A DNA stretch of 64,000 nt, taken from assembly GCF_013340285.1 (NCBI RefSeq), contig NZ_BLVO01000016.1, positions 485,021 to 549,020 of the forward strand, in the 5' to 3' direction. Under the pieces are notes generated by a model. That model searched no databases. It had not been told where the DNA came from and saw only the letters and a program-made list of their open reading frames with translations. Made by a program: the position numbers and the translations under genes. This stretch comes from Desulfovibrio subterraneus (GTDB lineage Bacteria; Desulfobacterota; Desulfovibrionia; Desulfovibrionales; Desulfovibrionaceae). Position 1 is the stretch's first letter; every line of letters begins with the position of its first letter. Below are positions 35,583-45,705 of the stretch, one piece after another.

Positions 35583-36191
35583 CTATCTGTCCGTAAGGTG
35601 GATGAGTCCTTCGTTATCCGCAGGCAGAGCGCCCTTTGCGCCTGCCAGCCATTGTTCAAGGGCAGAGACGGCCATTGCCACGGGTTGCGATACACCCTGC
35701 TGTGCGTTTACCGCCTGCACGAACAGAGGTACCCAGCCGGATAGATGTTCATTGACCAGCCATTCCCTGACCTTGCTCACCGTCCGGGGAGAAACGGTGT
35801 CTGCTGTTCGGGAGAAATCGTGCGCGAGCATGGTGTCGCACGCGGAAACGGCATCCAGCTCATAGGCCAGATGGTCGTCGGGGGTTGAGCCTTCATCAGG
35901 CACGGCAAGGCCCAGCTGCCTGTATGCTGCGCGCACGGCAAGGGCGGGTGGTCCCATGAGCTGGGGTTCTGTCTGGTAGGCGGATGCGTAGGGCGGTGCG
36001 GGGATGGCGAGGGGGCCTACAAAGAGCCGGTTGAAGTCGTATTCAACTTCCCGCCAGTCTGTTGCTGCATCCAGTGGTTGTTGAAAACATACGGCGATAC
36101 CGCCTGCTGCGGCTCGCAGCTCTTCCGCATTACGGGCGGAAAAGAAATCTCGCAGCGCGGCCAAGGCCACGCCGGTTGTCGGTTCTGACAT
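35583..36191 (-). CDS. TorD/DmsD-family maturation chaperone
   Basis: 202 residues, all-helical family. Diagnostic EYDFNRLFVGPLAIPAPPYASAY (E-Y-x-x-L-F-x-G-P..PPY.S.Y) and DHLAYEL motifs are present. It binds the Tat signal peptide of the DmsA-like subunit until the molybdenum cofactor is inserted. First gene of the reductase operon. Confidence 0.92.
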   Translation of the reverse strand: MSEPTTGVALAALRDFFSARNAEELRAAAGGIAVCFQQPLDAATDWREVEYDFNRLFVGPLAIPAPPYASAYQTEPQLMGPPALAVRAAYRQLGLAVPDEGSTPDDHLAYELDAVSACDTMLAHDFSRTADTVSPRTVSKVREWLVNEHLSGWVPLFVQAVNAQQGVSQPVAMAVSALEQWLAGAKGALPADNEGLIHLTDR

Positions 36192-36205
36192 GCTGCAGTT
36201 CCTCC

Positions 36206-36252
36206 AATATCATTATACCGGACTCTTCATGAGTATCATTATGATATTTGTA
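36206..36252. promoter_or_regulatory. Inverted repeats upstream of the reductase operon
   Basis: ATATCATTATACC (36208-36220) and GTATCATTATGATAT (36233-36247) are related and partly inverted copies of one another. They lie 15-60 bp before the chaperone ATG and are a candidate operator for the adjacent LuxR-type regulator. Confidence 0.45.
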
Positions 36253-36286
36253 AGGAAATAATACAGGCGGGAAACAGGGGATATAG

Positions 36287-36306
36287 TGGGTATATCGTTA
36301 TACCCA
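36287..36306. promoter_or_regulatory. Palindrome between regulator and reductase operon
   Basis: TGGGTATA-tcgt-TATACCCA, 2 bp after the regulator stop. It may be a weak terminator or a regulator site, as no T-run follows. Confidence 0.4.
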
Positions 36307-36307
36307 G

Positions 36308-37654
36308 TCAGGAGGGCAACCCCGCAGTTTTGAGATGGGCATACAAGCCGGTGGTTTTGCCATGCAGGCCCAGCTTGCGGCGGATGTGCTTGCGGTGGGT
36401 TTGCACGGTTTCAATGGACAGGTTCAGGCTGTTGGCTATGTCCTTGCTGCTGTGTCCGGCCTGAATGAACTGGCAGACTTTGGCTTCCATGGGGGTGAGC
36501 TTGAGGAGCAGCGGGTCGGAAGCCTCGTCGCCCGGTGTCATCCGCGCCAGCTGGTCGCGCACCACGGTTACGTACCCGCGCCGTATGGCGGGGTCGCTTT
36601 CCGCCTCTATCCGTTCAAGTGCGGGCAGTACGATATGGCCGAGCTTGGCGGAGATGTCGCGGATGAACGATTCCCTGTCCTTTTCAATGCTCTTGAGCAC
36701 ATTGCGCAGGGTTATGTTCATCTCTTCAAGATGTTCCTTTTCCCTGAGCAGGTCGTCTGTCCGCTGGGCAACCACCTGTTCGAGCGCATCGCGTTGCGAA
36801 GCCTGCGAGGTGACATTGGTGAGGGCGATCAGGTATTCGTCGCTGGCAAGGCTGACCGTGTTCATGGGGGTCATCTGCATGCGGTAGATGAGCCCGTTAT
36901 CAAGCGGACTCATTTCGCACGACACGCCGACAGGATAGTAGCGGAGAAGCTCTTCCATGGACCGGGCTTCAATATTGAGCAGCTCCCAGACGGGAACGCC
37001 GAAGAGTTTGCGTTCCGGCAGGGCATGCAGGGCGGCGGCATTTACGTTGGTGATGCGTCCGTCGGGGCCGGTGACGAACAGCAGGTCGGATGTGGCGTTG
37101 AGAATGTTCTCGAAACGGCATTTTTCAAGGGTCAGCAGCCTGTTGGCCTCATCAAGCCTCTGGGCGGCAAGGTCCGGCAGGGTGCGGGTCCAGTCGCTTA
37201 CAAAAAGCACTTCAAGGGCATCGCCGTACCGTCTTGCCAGTCTGCGGGCCATGGCCTTGTCCCTGAAGTCGCCGTCCATGTGTTCTATGACGTCCACAAG
37301 GCTGTGGATAAAGGTCTTGAAGCAGCCAAGGTACATGTCGGCGGTAATGCCGCGCATGCGGTGGCGGCGGGCGGATTCTATCTGTGTGCGCGCCCATTCG
37401 CCTTCGTTGCGTACGAGCCACAGATAGTCCGGCCATTCGGGATCGTCTCCCGCAGGGCTTTCTTCGTGGGTGAACATGGGGGTGAGAAATTCGTTCAGCG
37501 CCTGCATGCAATCCAGACGCCTGGCCGTGGTGTGCTCAAGATAGCCCGCCCGTGCCATATGCAGCGACCAGCGTTCGAGAAAGAAGCCCTCGTCATCCGC
37601 CAGTGCGTGCAAAAGTCGTCTGCAGCCGTTTTGTCTTTCCTGTCCGTCCCGCAT
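36308..37654 (-). CDS. PAS-domain LuxR-type regulator
   Basis: 448 residues. N-terminal all-helical sensory region (about 15-165, contains MARRLARRYGDALEVLFVSDW), a PAS domain (about 180-290: LNATSDLLFVTGPDGRITNVNAAALHALPERKLFGVP), a coiled coil (about 300-350) and a C-terminal LuxR helix-turn-helix (LTPMEAKVCQFIQAGHSSKDIANSLNLSIETVQTHRKHIRRKLGL spans it). ATG 37654 has ACAGGAGG upstream. Same strand as the reductase operon with a 116-bp gap full of palindromes, so it probably controls it. Confidence 0.88.
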   Translation of the reverse strand: MRDGQERQNGCRRLLHALADDEGFFLERWSLHMARAGYLEHTTARRLDCMQALNEFLTPMFTHEESPAGDDPEWPDYLWLVRNEGEWARTQIESARRHRMRGITADMYLGCFKTFIHSLVDVIEHMDGDFRDKAMARRLARRYGDALEVLFVSDWTRTLPDLAAQRLDEANRLLTLEKCRFENILNATSDLLFVTGPDGRITNVNAAALHALPERKLFGVPVWELLNIEARSMEELLRYYPVGVSCEMSPLDNGLIYRMQMTPMNTVSLASDEYLIALTNVTSQASQRDALEQVVAQRTDDLLREKEHLEEMNITLRNVLKSIEKDRESFIRDISAKLGHIVLPALERIEAESDPAIRRGYVTVVRDQLARMTPGDEASDPLLLKLTPMEAKVCQFIQAGHSSKDIANSLNLSIETVQTHRKHIRRKLGLHGKTTGLYAHLKTAGLPS

Positions 37655-37727
37655 GGAGCCTCCTGTGAGCATACCCGCCTTCTACCCACTTCCTTGCAAT
37701 AAAACGCCGGGGGCGTAATATCAACCC

Positions 37728-38144
37728 ATGAAATACATACTTGGTATCCCGTGGCTGGCCCCTGTTCTGCTGGCGATGTTTCTTGTCAGCGCGCTGCATC
37801 AGGTGGCGCACGCCGCTGAAACGGGTAAGGCGAAAAAGGAGGGCGCATCACGCCTTACGGTGCAGGGCGAGCTTGTAACGGAGCAGCCTGTGCGTGTTGT
37901 CTTCAACCTCGGCGACTACACCGTGCCGCAGGGAGCATACACCTCCATCAACATTGCCGTGATAGAGGCCCCGCAGGGCGGCAAGCCCAGCGTGCAGAGC
38001 GGGTATCCTGCCTCCACGATCACGTTTCATGCGCCGGGTACCTATACGCTGGAATTCCTGCTCAACGAGGTGCGCAAGCCCAGTTGCGGCGGGGTACTTC
38101 TGAATCCCCTGCTGGAAGAGCGTAAAACCTTCCTCATACAATAG
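37728..38144 (+). CDS. Exported small protein of unknown function
   Basis: 138 residues with a hydrophobic signal sequence (IPWLAPVLLAMFLVSALHQVAHA) and a mature beta-rich domain of about 110 residues. No Cys motif (one Cys at ..KPSCGGV..) and no membrane segment. I do not recognise it. It diverges from the LuxR-type regulator by 73 bp. Confidence 0.7.
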   Translation: MKYILGIPWLAPVLLAMFLVSALHQVAHAAETGKAKKEGASRLTVQGELVTEQPVRVVFNLGDYTVPQGAYTSINIAVIEAPQGGKPSVQSGYPASTITFHAPGTYTLEFLLNEVRKPSCGGVLLNPLLEERKTFLIQ

Positions 38145-38183
38145 CTCTGCGCCATACGCCCTTCAGGGCATATGATGCAGCAA

Positions 38184-38219
38184 AAGAGCGGTCAGGGTAT
38201 CTACCTTGACCGCTCTTTG
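38184..38219. terminator. Bidirectional terminator
   Basis: AGAGCGGTCA and TGACCGCTCT flank a 15-base loop, with short A and T runs at each side. It separates the convergent exported protein and TauE/SafE genes. Confidence 0.75.
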
Positions 38220-38265
38220 TCTATGTAGGGGCGTGTATGGCAGAGCGTCCGCCCGCCATGGGGCA

Positions 38266-38994
38266 TTACAGGTTGCGGAAGATGAGACCCGCAGCGCTGA
38301 GTGCGGAAAGCAGAAAGACCGCCGGACGGGTGTAGCCCGCATCAAACTTGGGCGCAGCCTTGATTGAAGCGGCAAAGCCCAGCAGCACGGCGGGTGCAAG
38401 GCACAGGGATATGGTCAGTTCCCGCAGGCCGATCTTGTTCACTCCCACCAGCGCCACAATGGCCATGAGAATGGAGATGAAGCCCACGCAGGCAAGGGTG
38501 CCGCGCAGTCTCGGGCCGGGTTCGCTCTGCAGGGCGAGCGCCAGCGGGGGAAGGCCCACGCCGCTGATGGTACCCATGAAGCCGCCCACAATCCCTGCGG
38601 AGAACAGCACCTTGCGGGTTGCGGGCAGGTGAATGCCCGCCACGCTTATGCCCACGGCGCACAGAATGAGGCCGCCGAGCAGAAAGGCGGTTTCGCGCTG
38701 CGGCAGGCTGCTGATGATGGCGGCCGCAACAAGGGTGCCGAGCAGGTAGCCGCCTATGGAGCGCTTCACGCCGTCCACATTGACGGCCTTGCGCCCGTTC
38801 CACGCCATGGAGGCGGTGATAACGCTGACCAGCAGCACCACGGGGCCGGGCAGGAATACGGGGCTTATCATGCTGAGCAGCGGGCCGATGAGCAGGGCAA
38901 GGCCGAAGCCCACAACGCCCTGTGCAAATGCGCCGAAGAAGACGACCGCAAAGGCCATGGCAAGTTCGACGATGGAAAGATCGATAAGGGACAT
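38266..38994 (-). CDS. TauE/SafE-family sulfite/organosulfur exporter
   Basis: 242 residues, eight hydrophobic helices, with the family's first-repeat motif FFGAFAQGVVGFGLALLIGPLLSMI and second-repeat GGFMGTISGVGLPPLALAL. Members export sulfite, sulfoacetate or similar anions, or act as metabolite exporters. Its place near a DMSO-type reductase suggests sulfur-compound traffic (inference). Confidence 0.88.
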   Translation of the reverse strand: MSLIDLSIVELAMAFAVVFFGAFAQGVVGFGLALLIGPLLSMISPVFLPGPVVLLVSVITASMAWNGRKAVNVDGVKRSIGGYLLGTLVAAAIISSLPQRETAFLLGGLILCAVGISVAGIHLPATRKVLFSAGIVGGFMGTISGVGLPPLALALQSEPGPRLRGTLACVGFISILMAIVALVGVNKIGLRELTISLCLAPAVLLGFAASIKAAPKFDAGYTRPAVFLLSALSAAGLIFRNL

Positions 38995-39166
38995 GGAACG
39001 CTCCCGTCAGGTTTCAGGCCCACCGGCCGTGGTCAGGAAGGGGAACTCCTATAATCTTTCCTGCCGGAATGCCAGCCCTGAAATATCCTTACAAAACCAC
39101 CTTCCCACCCTTACAAAGCTTTATACACATACCCTTCTAACCTGCTGTATCCATTGGGCGGAATAA

Positions 39167-41518
<2,352 letters not shown>

Positions 41519-41546
41519 CCGGTATCCCCGACCAGGAAAGTAAAAG

Positions 41547-41573
41547 GCCCTGCCCGCACCACGCGGGCAGGGC
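41547..41573. terminator. Terminator after katG
   Basis: GCCCTGCCCGC (41547-41557), loop ACCAC, GCGGGCAGGGC (41563-41573), followed by TTCCCCTT. Confidence 0.8.
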
Positions 41574-41580
41574 TTCCCCT

Positions 41581-41726
41581 TAATGATAAACCTTCGTCTT
41601 CAGCAAAACCATCTTCCCGTTAAGCCGGAACCGAGGTCAAAAACGGATTTGCACCGCTTCTACGAGGTGCGGGAACGTTAGGTTCCTGCCAGGCGGAGCC
41701 AAAACAATACCAAAAATGAGTTTGTC
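41581..41726 (-). repeat. Dispersed repeat, copy B (full length, minus orientation)
   Basis: About 146 bp aligning along its whole length with copy C (45132-45277) in the opposite orientation. Read on the minus strand it begins TGACAAAC and ends GTTTATCA, near-perfect terminal inverted repeats, and contains the GGAACCTAACGTTCC core hairpin. No open frame. The TIRs and lack of coding sequence make it MITE-like. Confidence 0.85.
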
Positions 41727-41764
41727 AGAAGGCAAAGCTATTTTGAATAATGCTTGCCTCCGGA

Positions 41765-41887
41765 CCTTCAGCCGTTAGGTGAGCCGTGCACGGCTTACGG
41801 ATAAAGAGAGCGTAGATGGGCAGGGGGATAGTCCCGTTTTGCTCTCATCATTCGTAAGCCTCGCAAGACTCGGCTAACGACTGAAGG
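41765..41887. repeat. 123-bp nested near-palindrome
   Basis: Outer arms CCTTCAG-C-CGTTAG (41765-41778) and CTAACG-A-CTGAAGG (41874-41887), then inner arms GGCTTACG (41792-41799)/CGTAAGCC (41853-41860) and GAGAGC (41806-41811)/GCTCTC (41841-41846). The whole stretch would fold into one long, interrupted stem as RNA or single-stranded DNA. Adjacent GGCAAAGC/GCTTGCC arms lie upstream of it. Confidence 0.75.
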
Positions 41888-42300
41888 CCTGCACCCGATG
41901 TAAGCGATACAATTTCGTTAGTTGGCTTCAGACTCAGCTTAATGAAGTCTGTATTTGTGTACTCAAGGTTTGCCATTATGCGGCCGGTTATGGCCTCACC
42001 CTTGAGCGCAGGGAAGGAAACCACGGTTTCTTCACCCTGTTTTACGGAGCCGATGAGGGGGGCAGGCACTTGAATTATCACCTTGAGGCCGGAATCGCCC
42101 ATGAGGGTGAACAGGGCTTCGCCCGCCTTGACCTCCTGATACAGTTCCACGTTCCGTCTGGCGATAACGCCGGAGAAGGGGCCTTCAGCTCGGCCCGCTG
42201 CCGGCCATACTGCAGGCGCACCGGTCTGCGCCGGAAAAGGAATTTCATCATGGTCCTTCCATGAAATGTGTAAATCCCGTATTGAGCTGATTTTATACAC
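41848..42300 (-). pseudogene. Remnant of a membrane-fusion (HlyD/RND adaptor-like) protein
   Basis: The frame encodes FSGVIARRNVELYQEVKAGEALFTLMGDSGLKVIIQVPAPLIGSVKQGEETVVSFPA, which is the barrel-sandwich/lipoyl plus beta-barrel part of an efflux adaptor. The N-terminal part is missing and the last 40 residues are encoded by repeat sequence, so the gene seems truncated by the repeat cluster at 41581-41980. There is no credible start site or RBS, and no partner pump gene. Confidence 0.6.
41888..41960 (-). repeat. Diverged fourth copy of the dispersed repeat (orientation as copy A on plus strand)
   Basis: On the plus strand GCCTGCACCCGATGTAAGCG, then ATACAATTTCGTT..GGCTTCAGACTCAGCTTAATGAAG follows the same order as the core of copies A and C (TGCACCTCGTATAAGCGATA..CGGCTTAACGG). 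Identity is much lower. It directly abuts the near-palindrome at 41765-41887. Confidence 0.5.
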
Positions 42301-42728
42301 ATTGACAACGTTGCTGCAGGCGTATGGCTGCGCGGACAGGTTCGTTGACTGACGGTGCGTCAGTAAGGGTGGGTGTTTTATGCGTCAGATGAAGGATAGC
42401 CCGGGTGCAGGCATGCTTCTGCCGCTCGCAGGTGTGGCATTTTGTGTGAGGATGTAGTGCTGCTGCAATCCGTTTCAGTTTCGTTTTGTTTCATGGAGAG
42501 GCAATACATAGTATATTAATTGGTAATTTCGTTTCTGAGACAGCATTTTGCTTTTGTGCTTGCACAGATTTCAGGGAATGGCTAAGATGTGTTTGTTTAT
42601 GTTTGGCAATCGATTCGGGAAGCTTTCCATATGCAGGGAAAGCTGCCCTTTTTTTCTGCGTTCATACTTTTTTTCACATCAGGATAACACCATGCGTTCG
42701 AGCGTTTCTTCTGTAAAAAACATTTCTT
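42301..42728. other. Gene-poor AT-rich stretch
   Basis: About 430 bp. Short open frames (for example 42486-42716 plus) are Cys/Phe-rich and do not look like genes. A transcript of some kind probably starts here, as two intrinsic terminators on the plus strand follow. Confidence 0.4.
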
Positions 42729-42757
42729 GCGAAGTGAAAAAGCTTCGCGGCTTTTTT
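42729..42757 (+). terminator. Alternative hairpins, first terminator
   Basis: AAAAAGC (42737-42743) and GCTTTTT (42750-42756) with a TTCGCG loop make an intrinsic terminator. GCGAAG (42729-42734)/CTTCGC (42743-42748) is an overlapping alternative stem that would prevent it. The transcript it would end begins in 42301-42728, where I see no clear gene. Confidence 0.55.
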
Positions 42758-42795
42758 GCAACCTGATAACGCCCCTACAGCTGCAGTTCACAACA

Positions 42796-42827
42796 AGAGG
42801 GCGTACCGGGTACGCCCTCTTTTTTTA
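42796..42827 (+). terminator. Strong intrinsic terminator in front of rnk
   Basis: AGAGGGCGTACC (42796-42807) pairs with GGTACGCCCTCT (42809-42820) and is followed by seven Ts. It stands only 41 bp before rnk's start, so it must end a transcript initiated upstream: an sRNA, a short unrecognised gene, or a leader attenuating rnk. Confidence 0.85.
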
Positions 42828-42867
42828 TTCAACGAAGACTGTTTTACACAATACAATGGAGGCTGAC

Positions 42868-43281
42868 ATGCAAGCATTTCCCGACATTATCATTACAAGC
42901 CAGGATGCTTCCAGACTGGAAACCCTGCTGGAGGCTCTGCCCTCTGACGTTTTTCCCGGACGCGATGCTCTGGAAGGCGAACTGTTCCGTGCAAGCGTTG
43001 TGGCACCTGAAGAAGTGCCGCCTTCGGTGGTGACCATGAACTCGACCGTGCGTTTTGCACTGCTGCCTTCCGGCATAGAGCGTCGTCTGAAGCTGGTGTA
43101 CCCCGGCAATTCGGATTCCGGCGAAGAGACCGTTTCCATTCTTGCCCCTGTGGGCAGCGCCCTGCTGGGGCTTGCCGAAGGTGACGAGATTCACTGGCCC
43201 AACCCCAATGGCGGCACGCTGCGCCTTGTGGTGTACGAAGTGGAAGACCAGCCGGAACGTACCGGACGCTATCATCTGTAG
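42868..43281 (+). CDS. rnk: Nucleoside diphosphate kinase regulator / GreA-C-terminal-like protein
   Basis: 137 residues matching Rnk: a short N-terminal helical hairpin (IIITSQDASRLETLLEAL) and a GreA-type C-terminal FKBP-like domain (VTMNSTVRF..RRLKLVYPGNSDSGEETVSILAPVGSALLGLAEGDEI..PNGGTLRLVVYEVEDQPE spans it). Rnk binds RNA polymerase through the secondary channel region. ATG 42868 has GGAGG; the frame is open earlier, but across the terminator. Confidence 0.9.
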   Translation: MQAFPDIIITSQDASRLETLLEALPSDVFPGRDALEGELFRASVVAPEEVPPSVVTMNSTVRFALLPSGIERRLKLVYPGNSDSGEETVSILAPVGSALLGLAEGDEIHWPNPNGGTLRLVVYEVEDQPERTGRYHL

Positions 43282-43356
43282 CATCCCTTCAACAGCCGCA
43301 ACCGGATTTGCCGGAACGGCAGAACTTCATTTCCCCACCGGTGAAAGGAGGATTTC

Positions 43357-44421
43357 ATGGTGGACGTGATCGCCAAGGCGACAAACGAACTGTATCCGAC
43401 AGACATACTGTTTCAGACACCCTACTGGGCGCAGGTCAAGTCGCGTCTGGGCATGGAGCCCATGGCGTTTGACATTCTTTCTTCGGAAACATGGGGCGAC
43501 GTGCTGGTGCTGATACGCAACCACTGCGGCCACAAGCTGGCGCTCGTGCCGCAGGGACCGGAGCACGCCCCTGACGAGGAGTCTTACGGACAGTATCTGG
43601 AAGACCTTTCCGTTGCTCTGGCAGACCGGCTTGAGCCGGACGTGGCCTTTATCCGGTATGACCTGCCGTGGAAGTCGCTGTATGCGGACGAAATGCAGGA
43701 ACAGGGCTGGAGAGCCTTTCCCGAGGCACGCATACGCGAAATGCGCATGAACATGGGGACCAGATTCTGGAATTTCAGAAAGGCTCCAACGGACATGACG
43801 GTGGCAAGCTCGCTTGTTGTGGATCTTGACGGGAGTGAGGATGACATTCTGGGAAGAATGAAACCCAAGACCCGCTACAATATCGGTCTGGCCCGCCGCA
43901 AGGGCGTATATGTGCAGGAAGCGGACAGCAGCAACCTTGTCGATTTTTATGGCCTGTATGAACAGACGGCCAGAAGAAACGGCTTTATCCCCTGCTGCAT
44001 GGAGCAGTTCTCGGCCATGTTCCGATGCAACTTCGGCGCAAAGGATGAGGCTGATATCATCTTCCTGCTGGCGCGGCACGGACGCGATATCCTTTCCGGT
44101 GCCATAATAGGCATTTCGGGACAGTCCGCGAACTTCCTGTACGGAGCATCCGGCAACATCAAGCGGAACTACATGCCGTCCAGCCTCATGCACTGGGCAG
44201 GCATGTGCATGGCGCGGCAGCGCGGCTGCCTGACCTATGAAATGGGGGCTGTTTCGCCCACGCCTGATGATGAGCATCCTTTTAACGGGCTGCATCGTTT
44301 CAAGACCGGCTTCGGCGGCCGCATCGAGTTCCGGAGCGGTTCGTGGGATTACCCCCTGAACGAGGGGGCCTACCGCGCAATTCAGAACGCCGAGACGATG
44401 TATCGGGAACTCGGCGCATGA
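43357..44421 (+). CDS. FemAB/GNAT-like aminoacyltransferase-type protein
   Basis: 354 residues with FemX/FemAB features: LFQTPYWAQVKSRLGMEP near the N-terminus (W-A-xxK), FWNFRKAPTDMTVASSLVVDL, MKPKTRYNIGLARRKGV (K-x-RxNIRxAxR type), and the last third FLYGASGNIKRNYMPSSLMHWAGMCMARQRGCLTYEMGA, the acyltransferase core. In Gram-positive cells relatives add amino acids to lipid II; in Gram-negative bacteria they appear in polysaccharide or lipid modification with unclear substrates. Start 43357 has AAGGAGG. 75 bp after rnk. Confidence 0.85.
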   Translation: MVDVIAKATNELYPTDILFQTPYWAQVKSRLGMEPMAFDILSSETWGDVLVLIRNHCGHKLALVPQGPEHAPDEESYGQYLEDLSVALADRLEPDVAFIRYDLPWKSLYADEMQEQGWRAFPEARIREMRMNMGTRFWNFRKAPTDMTVASSLVVDLDGSEDDILGRMKPKTRYNIGLARRKGVYVQEADSSNLVDFYGLYEQTARRNGFIPCCMEQFSAMFRCNFGAKDEADIIFLLARHGRDILSGAIIGISGQSANFLYGASGNIKRNYMPSSLMHWAGMCMARQRGCLTYEMGAVSPTPDDEHPFNGLHRFKTGFGGRIEFRSGSWDYPLNEGAYRAIQNAETMYRELGA

Positions 44422-44461
44422 AGGGAACGGTGCGGCAGTGCCGCAGAGGGGTGAAGAAAGG

Positions 44462-44492
44462 GCGGTAACCGGTTGTCGGTTGCCGCTTTTTT
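44462..44492 (+). terminator. Intrinsic terminator after the FemAB-like gene
   Basis: GCGGTAACCG, loop GTTGT, CGGTTGCCGC, then six Ts (one G:U-type mismatch). Confidence 0.8.
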
Positions 44493-44586
44493 CGTGGGGC
44501 GTATGGTCAAAAATCATGGTCCGGCCATTGCGAACTGGTATTCTCGCGGATAAAAACGTCGGAATATCCGATTACTGGAGGTAAAC

Positions 44587-45033
44587 ATGATTCTCTGTCG
44601 CCGTTTCATCCTTGTCATTCTGGTGCTGTGCTCGGTTGCCATGCTGTCTGCCCCTCACCATGTGCGCGCCGAAGGTTTTAAACAGGTGGTCACAAGCGTC
44701 ACCACCGATGACGTGAACCGTGCTGCCATGGCCATTCAGTTCACCCGCTCGATCATGCAGGAAAAGAACTGCGCCGGAGTGTTGTTCTTCAATGTGTACG
44801 GGGTGAATCTGGTCAACGCGAAAATAGCTTCCCCGACCTATGACAGCGGAGAGAGCATTGCCGCCATGCTTGCCGACTTCATGAAGGCCGGGGGGCAGGT
44901 GTTCGCCTGCCCCATGTGCATGAAGCACGTGGGCAAGATGACCAATGCGGATCTTCTGCAGGGTGTTGCCGCCGTGAAGGGAGCCGGAGTGAAGGCGGTG
45001 AGCGCGTCGGATACTCTGGTTCTTTCCTACTGA
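44587..45033 (+). CDS. Exported DsrE-family protein
   Basis: 148 residues with a signal peptide (RFILVILVLCSVAMLSAPHHVRA). The mature domain is DsrE-like: VVTSVTTDDVNRAAMAIQFTRSIMQ, then GVLFFNVYGVNL, and a Cys pair in VFACPMCMKHVGKM in the position where DsrE carries its sulfur-transfer Cys. Periplasmic DsrE-like proteins may hold or shuttle sulfane sulfur. TGGAGG precedes ATG. Confidence 0.88.
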   Translation: MILCRRFILVILVLCSVAMLSAPHHVRAEGFKQVVTSVTTDDVNRAAMAIQFTRSIMQEKNCAGVLFFNVYGVNLVNAKIASPTYDSGESIAAMLADFMKAGGQVFACPMCMKHVGKMTNADLLQGVAAVKGAGVKAVSASDTLVLSY

Positions 45034-45131
45034 GTCGGGCTGCCTTCTGATCGTCGGATGCATTTATCCGGTAATGGTTTGAATTTGCGAACCCATTTTA
45101 GCCGGACTACGTGGTCCGCCCTCAGACTGCT

Positions 45132-45277
45132 GACAAATTTATTTCTGGTATTTTTTGGCTCCGCCGGGCAGGAACCTAACGTTCCTGCACCTCGTATAAG
45201 CGATGCAAATCCGTTTTCGGACCTCGGTTCCGGCTTAACGGAAATACGGTTTTACTGAAAACGAAGGTTTGTCATTA
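45132..45277 (+). repeat. Dispersed repeat, copy C (full length)
   Basis: About 146 bp bounded by TGACAAA (from 45131) and TTTGTCA (45268-45274), containing GGAACCTAACGTTCC and CGGCTTAACGG. Aligns end to end with copy B and in its core with copy A. It is flanked on the right by a perfect palindrome with GGCCGGACC arms (45284-45305), a probable transcript-end hairpin. Confidence 0.85.
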
Positions 45278-45283
45278 CCCTGC

Positions 45284-45305
45284 GGCCGGACCATATGGTC
45301 CGGCC
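45284..45305. terminator. 22-bp perfect palindrome
   Basis: Symmetric around CATATG with GGCCGGAC arms, followed by TATTTCTTT. An imperfect relative (CCGGACTACGTGGTCCG) lies at 45104-45120 on the other side of repeat C. Likely ends the DsrE transcript. Confidence 0.5.
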
Positions 45306-45420
45306 TATTTCTTTGCCGTTATGCAGGCGGACAAATCAAAAAAATGGGGTGAGCAGGTACTTGCAAAGGAGAAAAGGTGGCGGTATAGAGCGTTTCCCAA
45401 TTTGGAAAATCGGATGACGA

Positions 45421-45590
45421 TAGCAGGAGAGAGCACCTTTATCCCCTCTAAGGTGCCGCCGAAGAAGTAAATCTTTCAGGCAAAAGGACTGCTGTTTGAC
45501 GAACCTCTGGAGAGACTTCCCTCGTGGAAGCGCCGAAGGAGCAACCCCTGCCGCCAGGCCGGGCGAACCTCTCAGGCAAAAGGACAGAGT
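45421..45590 (+). ncRNA. Tandem glycine riboswitch
   Basis: Two consecutive glycine aptamers. Aptamer 1 (about 45421-45493) has GCAGGAGAGAGCACC.., GCCGCCGAAGAAGTAAATC and TTTCAGGCAAAAGGACTGC. Aptamer 2 (about 45503-45588) has CCTCTGGAGAGACTTCCC, AGCGCCGAAGGAGCAA and CTCTCAGGCAAAAGGACAGAG. The CCGAAG..CAGGCAAAAGGAC pattern is the family signature. It sits 115 bp upstream of an AGCS amino-acid symporter, so glycine probably controls glycine (or alanine) uptake. I could not see a certain expression platform; GAAAATT (45592-45598)/AATTTTC (45634-45640) is a candidate stem. Confidence 0.95.
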
Positions 45591-45705
45591 GAAAATTCCT
45601 GCCGCACCTCTTTTATTCGGGTACGACTCGCGTAATTTTCTGCCCTCCATTGTTCGCATCATCCACTTTTGATTGTTTAACCATTCATTGTGAAGGACAT
45701 CAGAA

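Noticed and set aside
42486-42716. 76-codon Cys/Phe-rich ORF upstream of rnk
   Set aside because: Composition reflects AT-rich non-coding DNA. A non-coding transcript is a better explanation for the terminators that follow.
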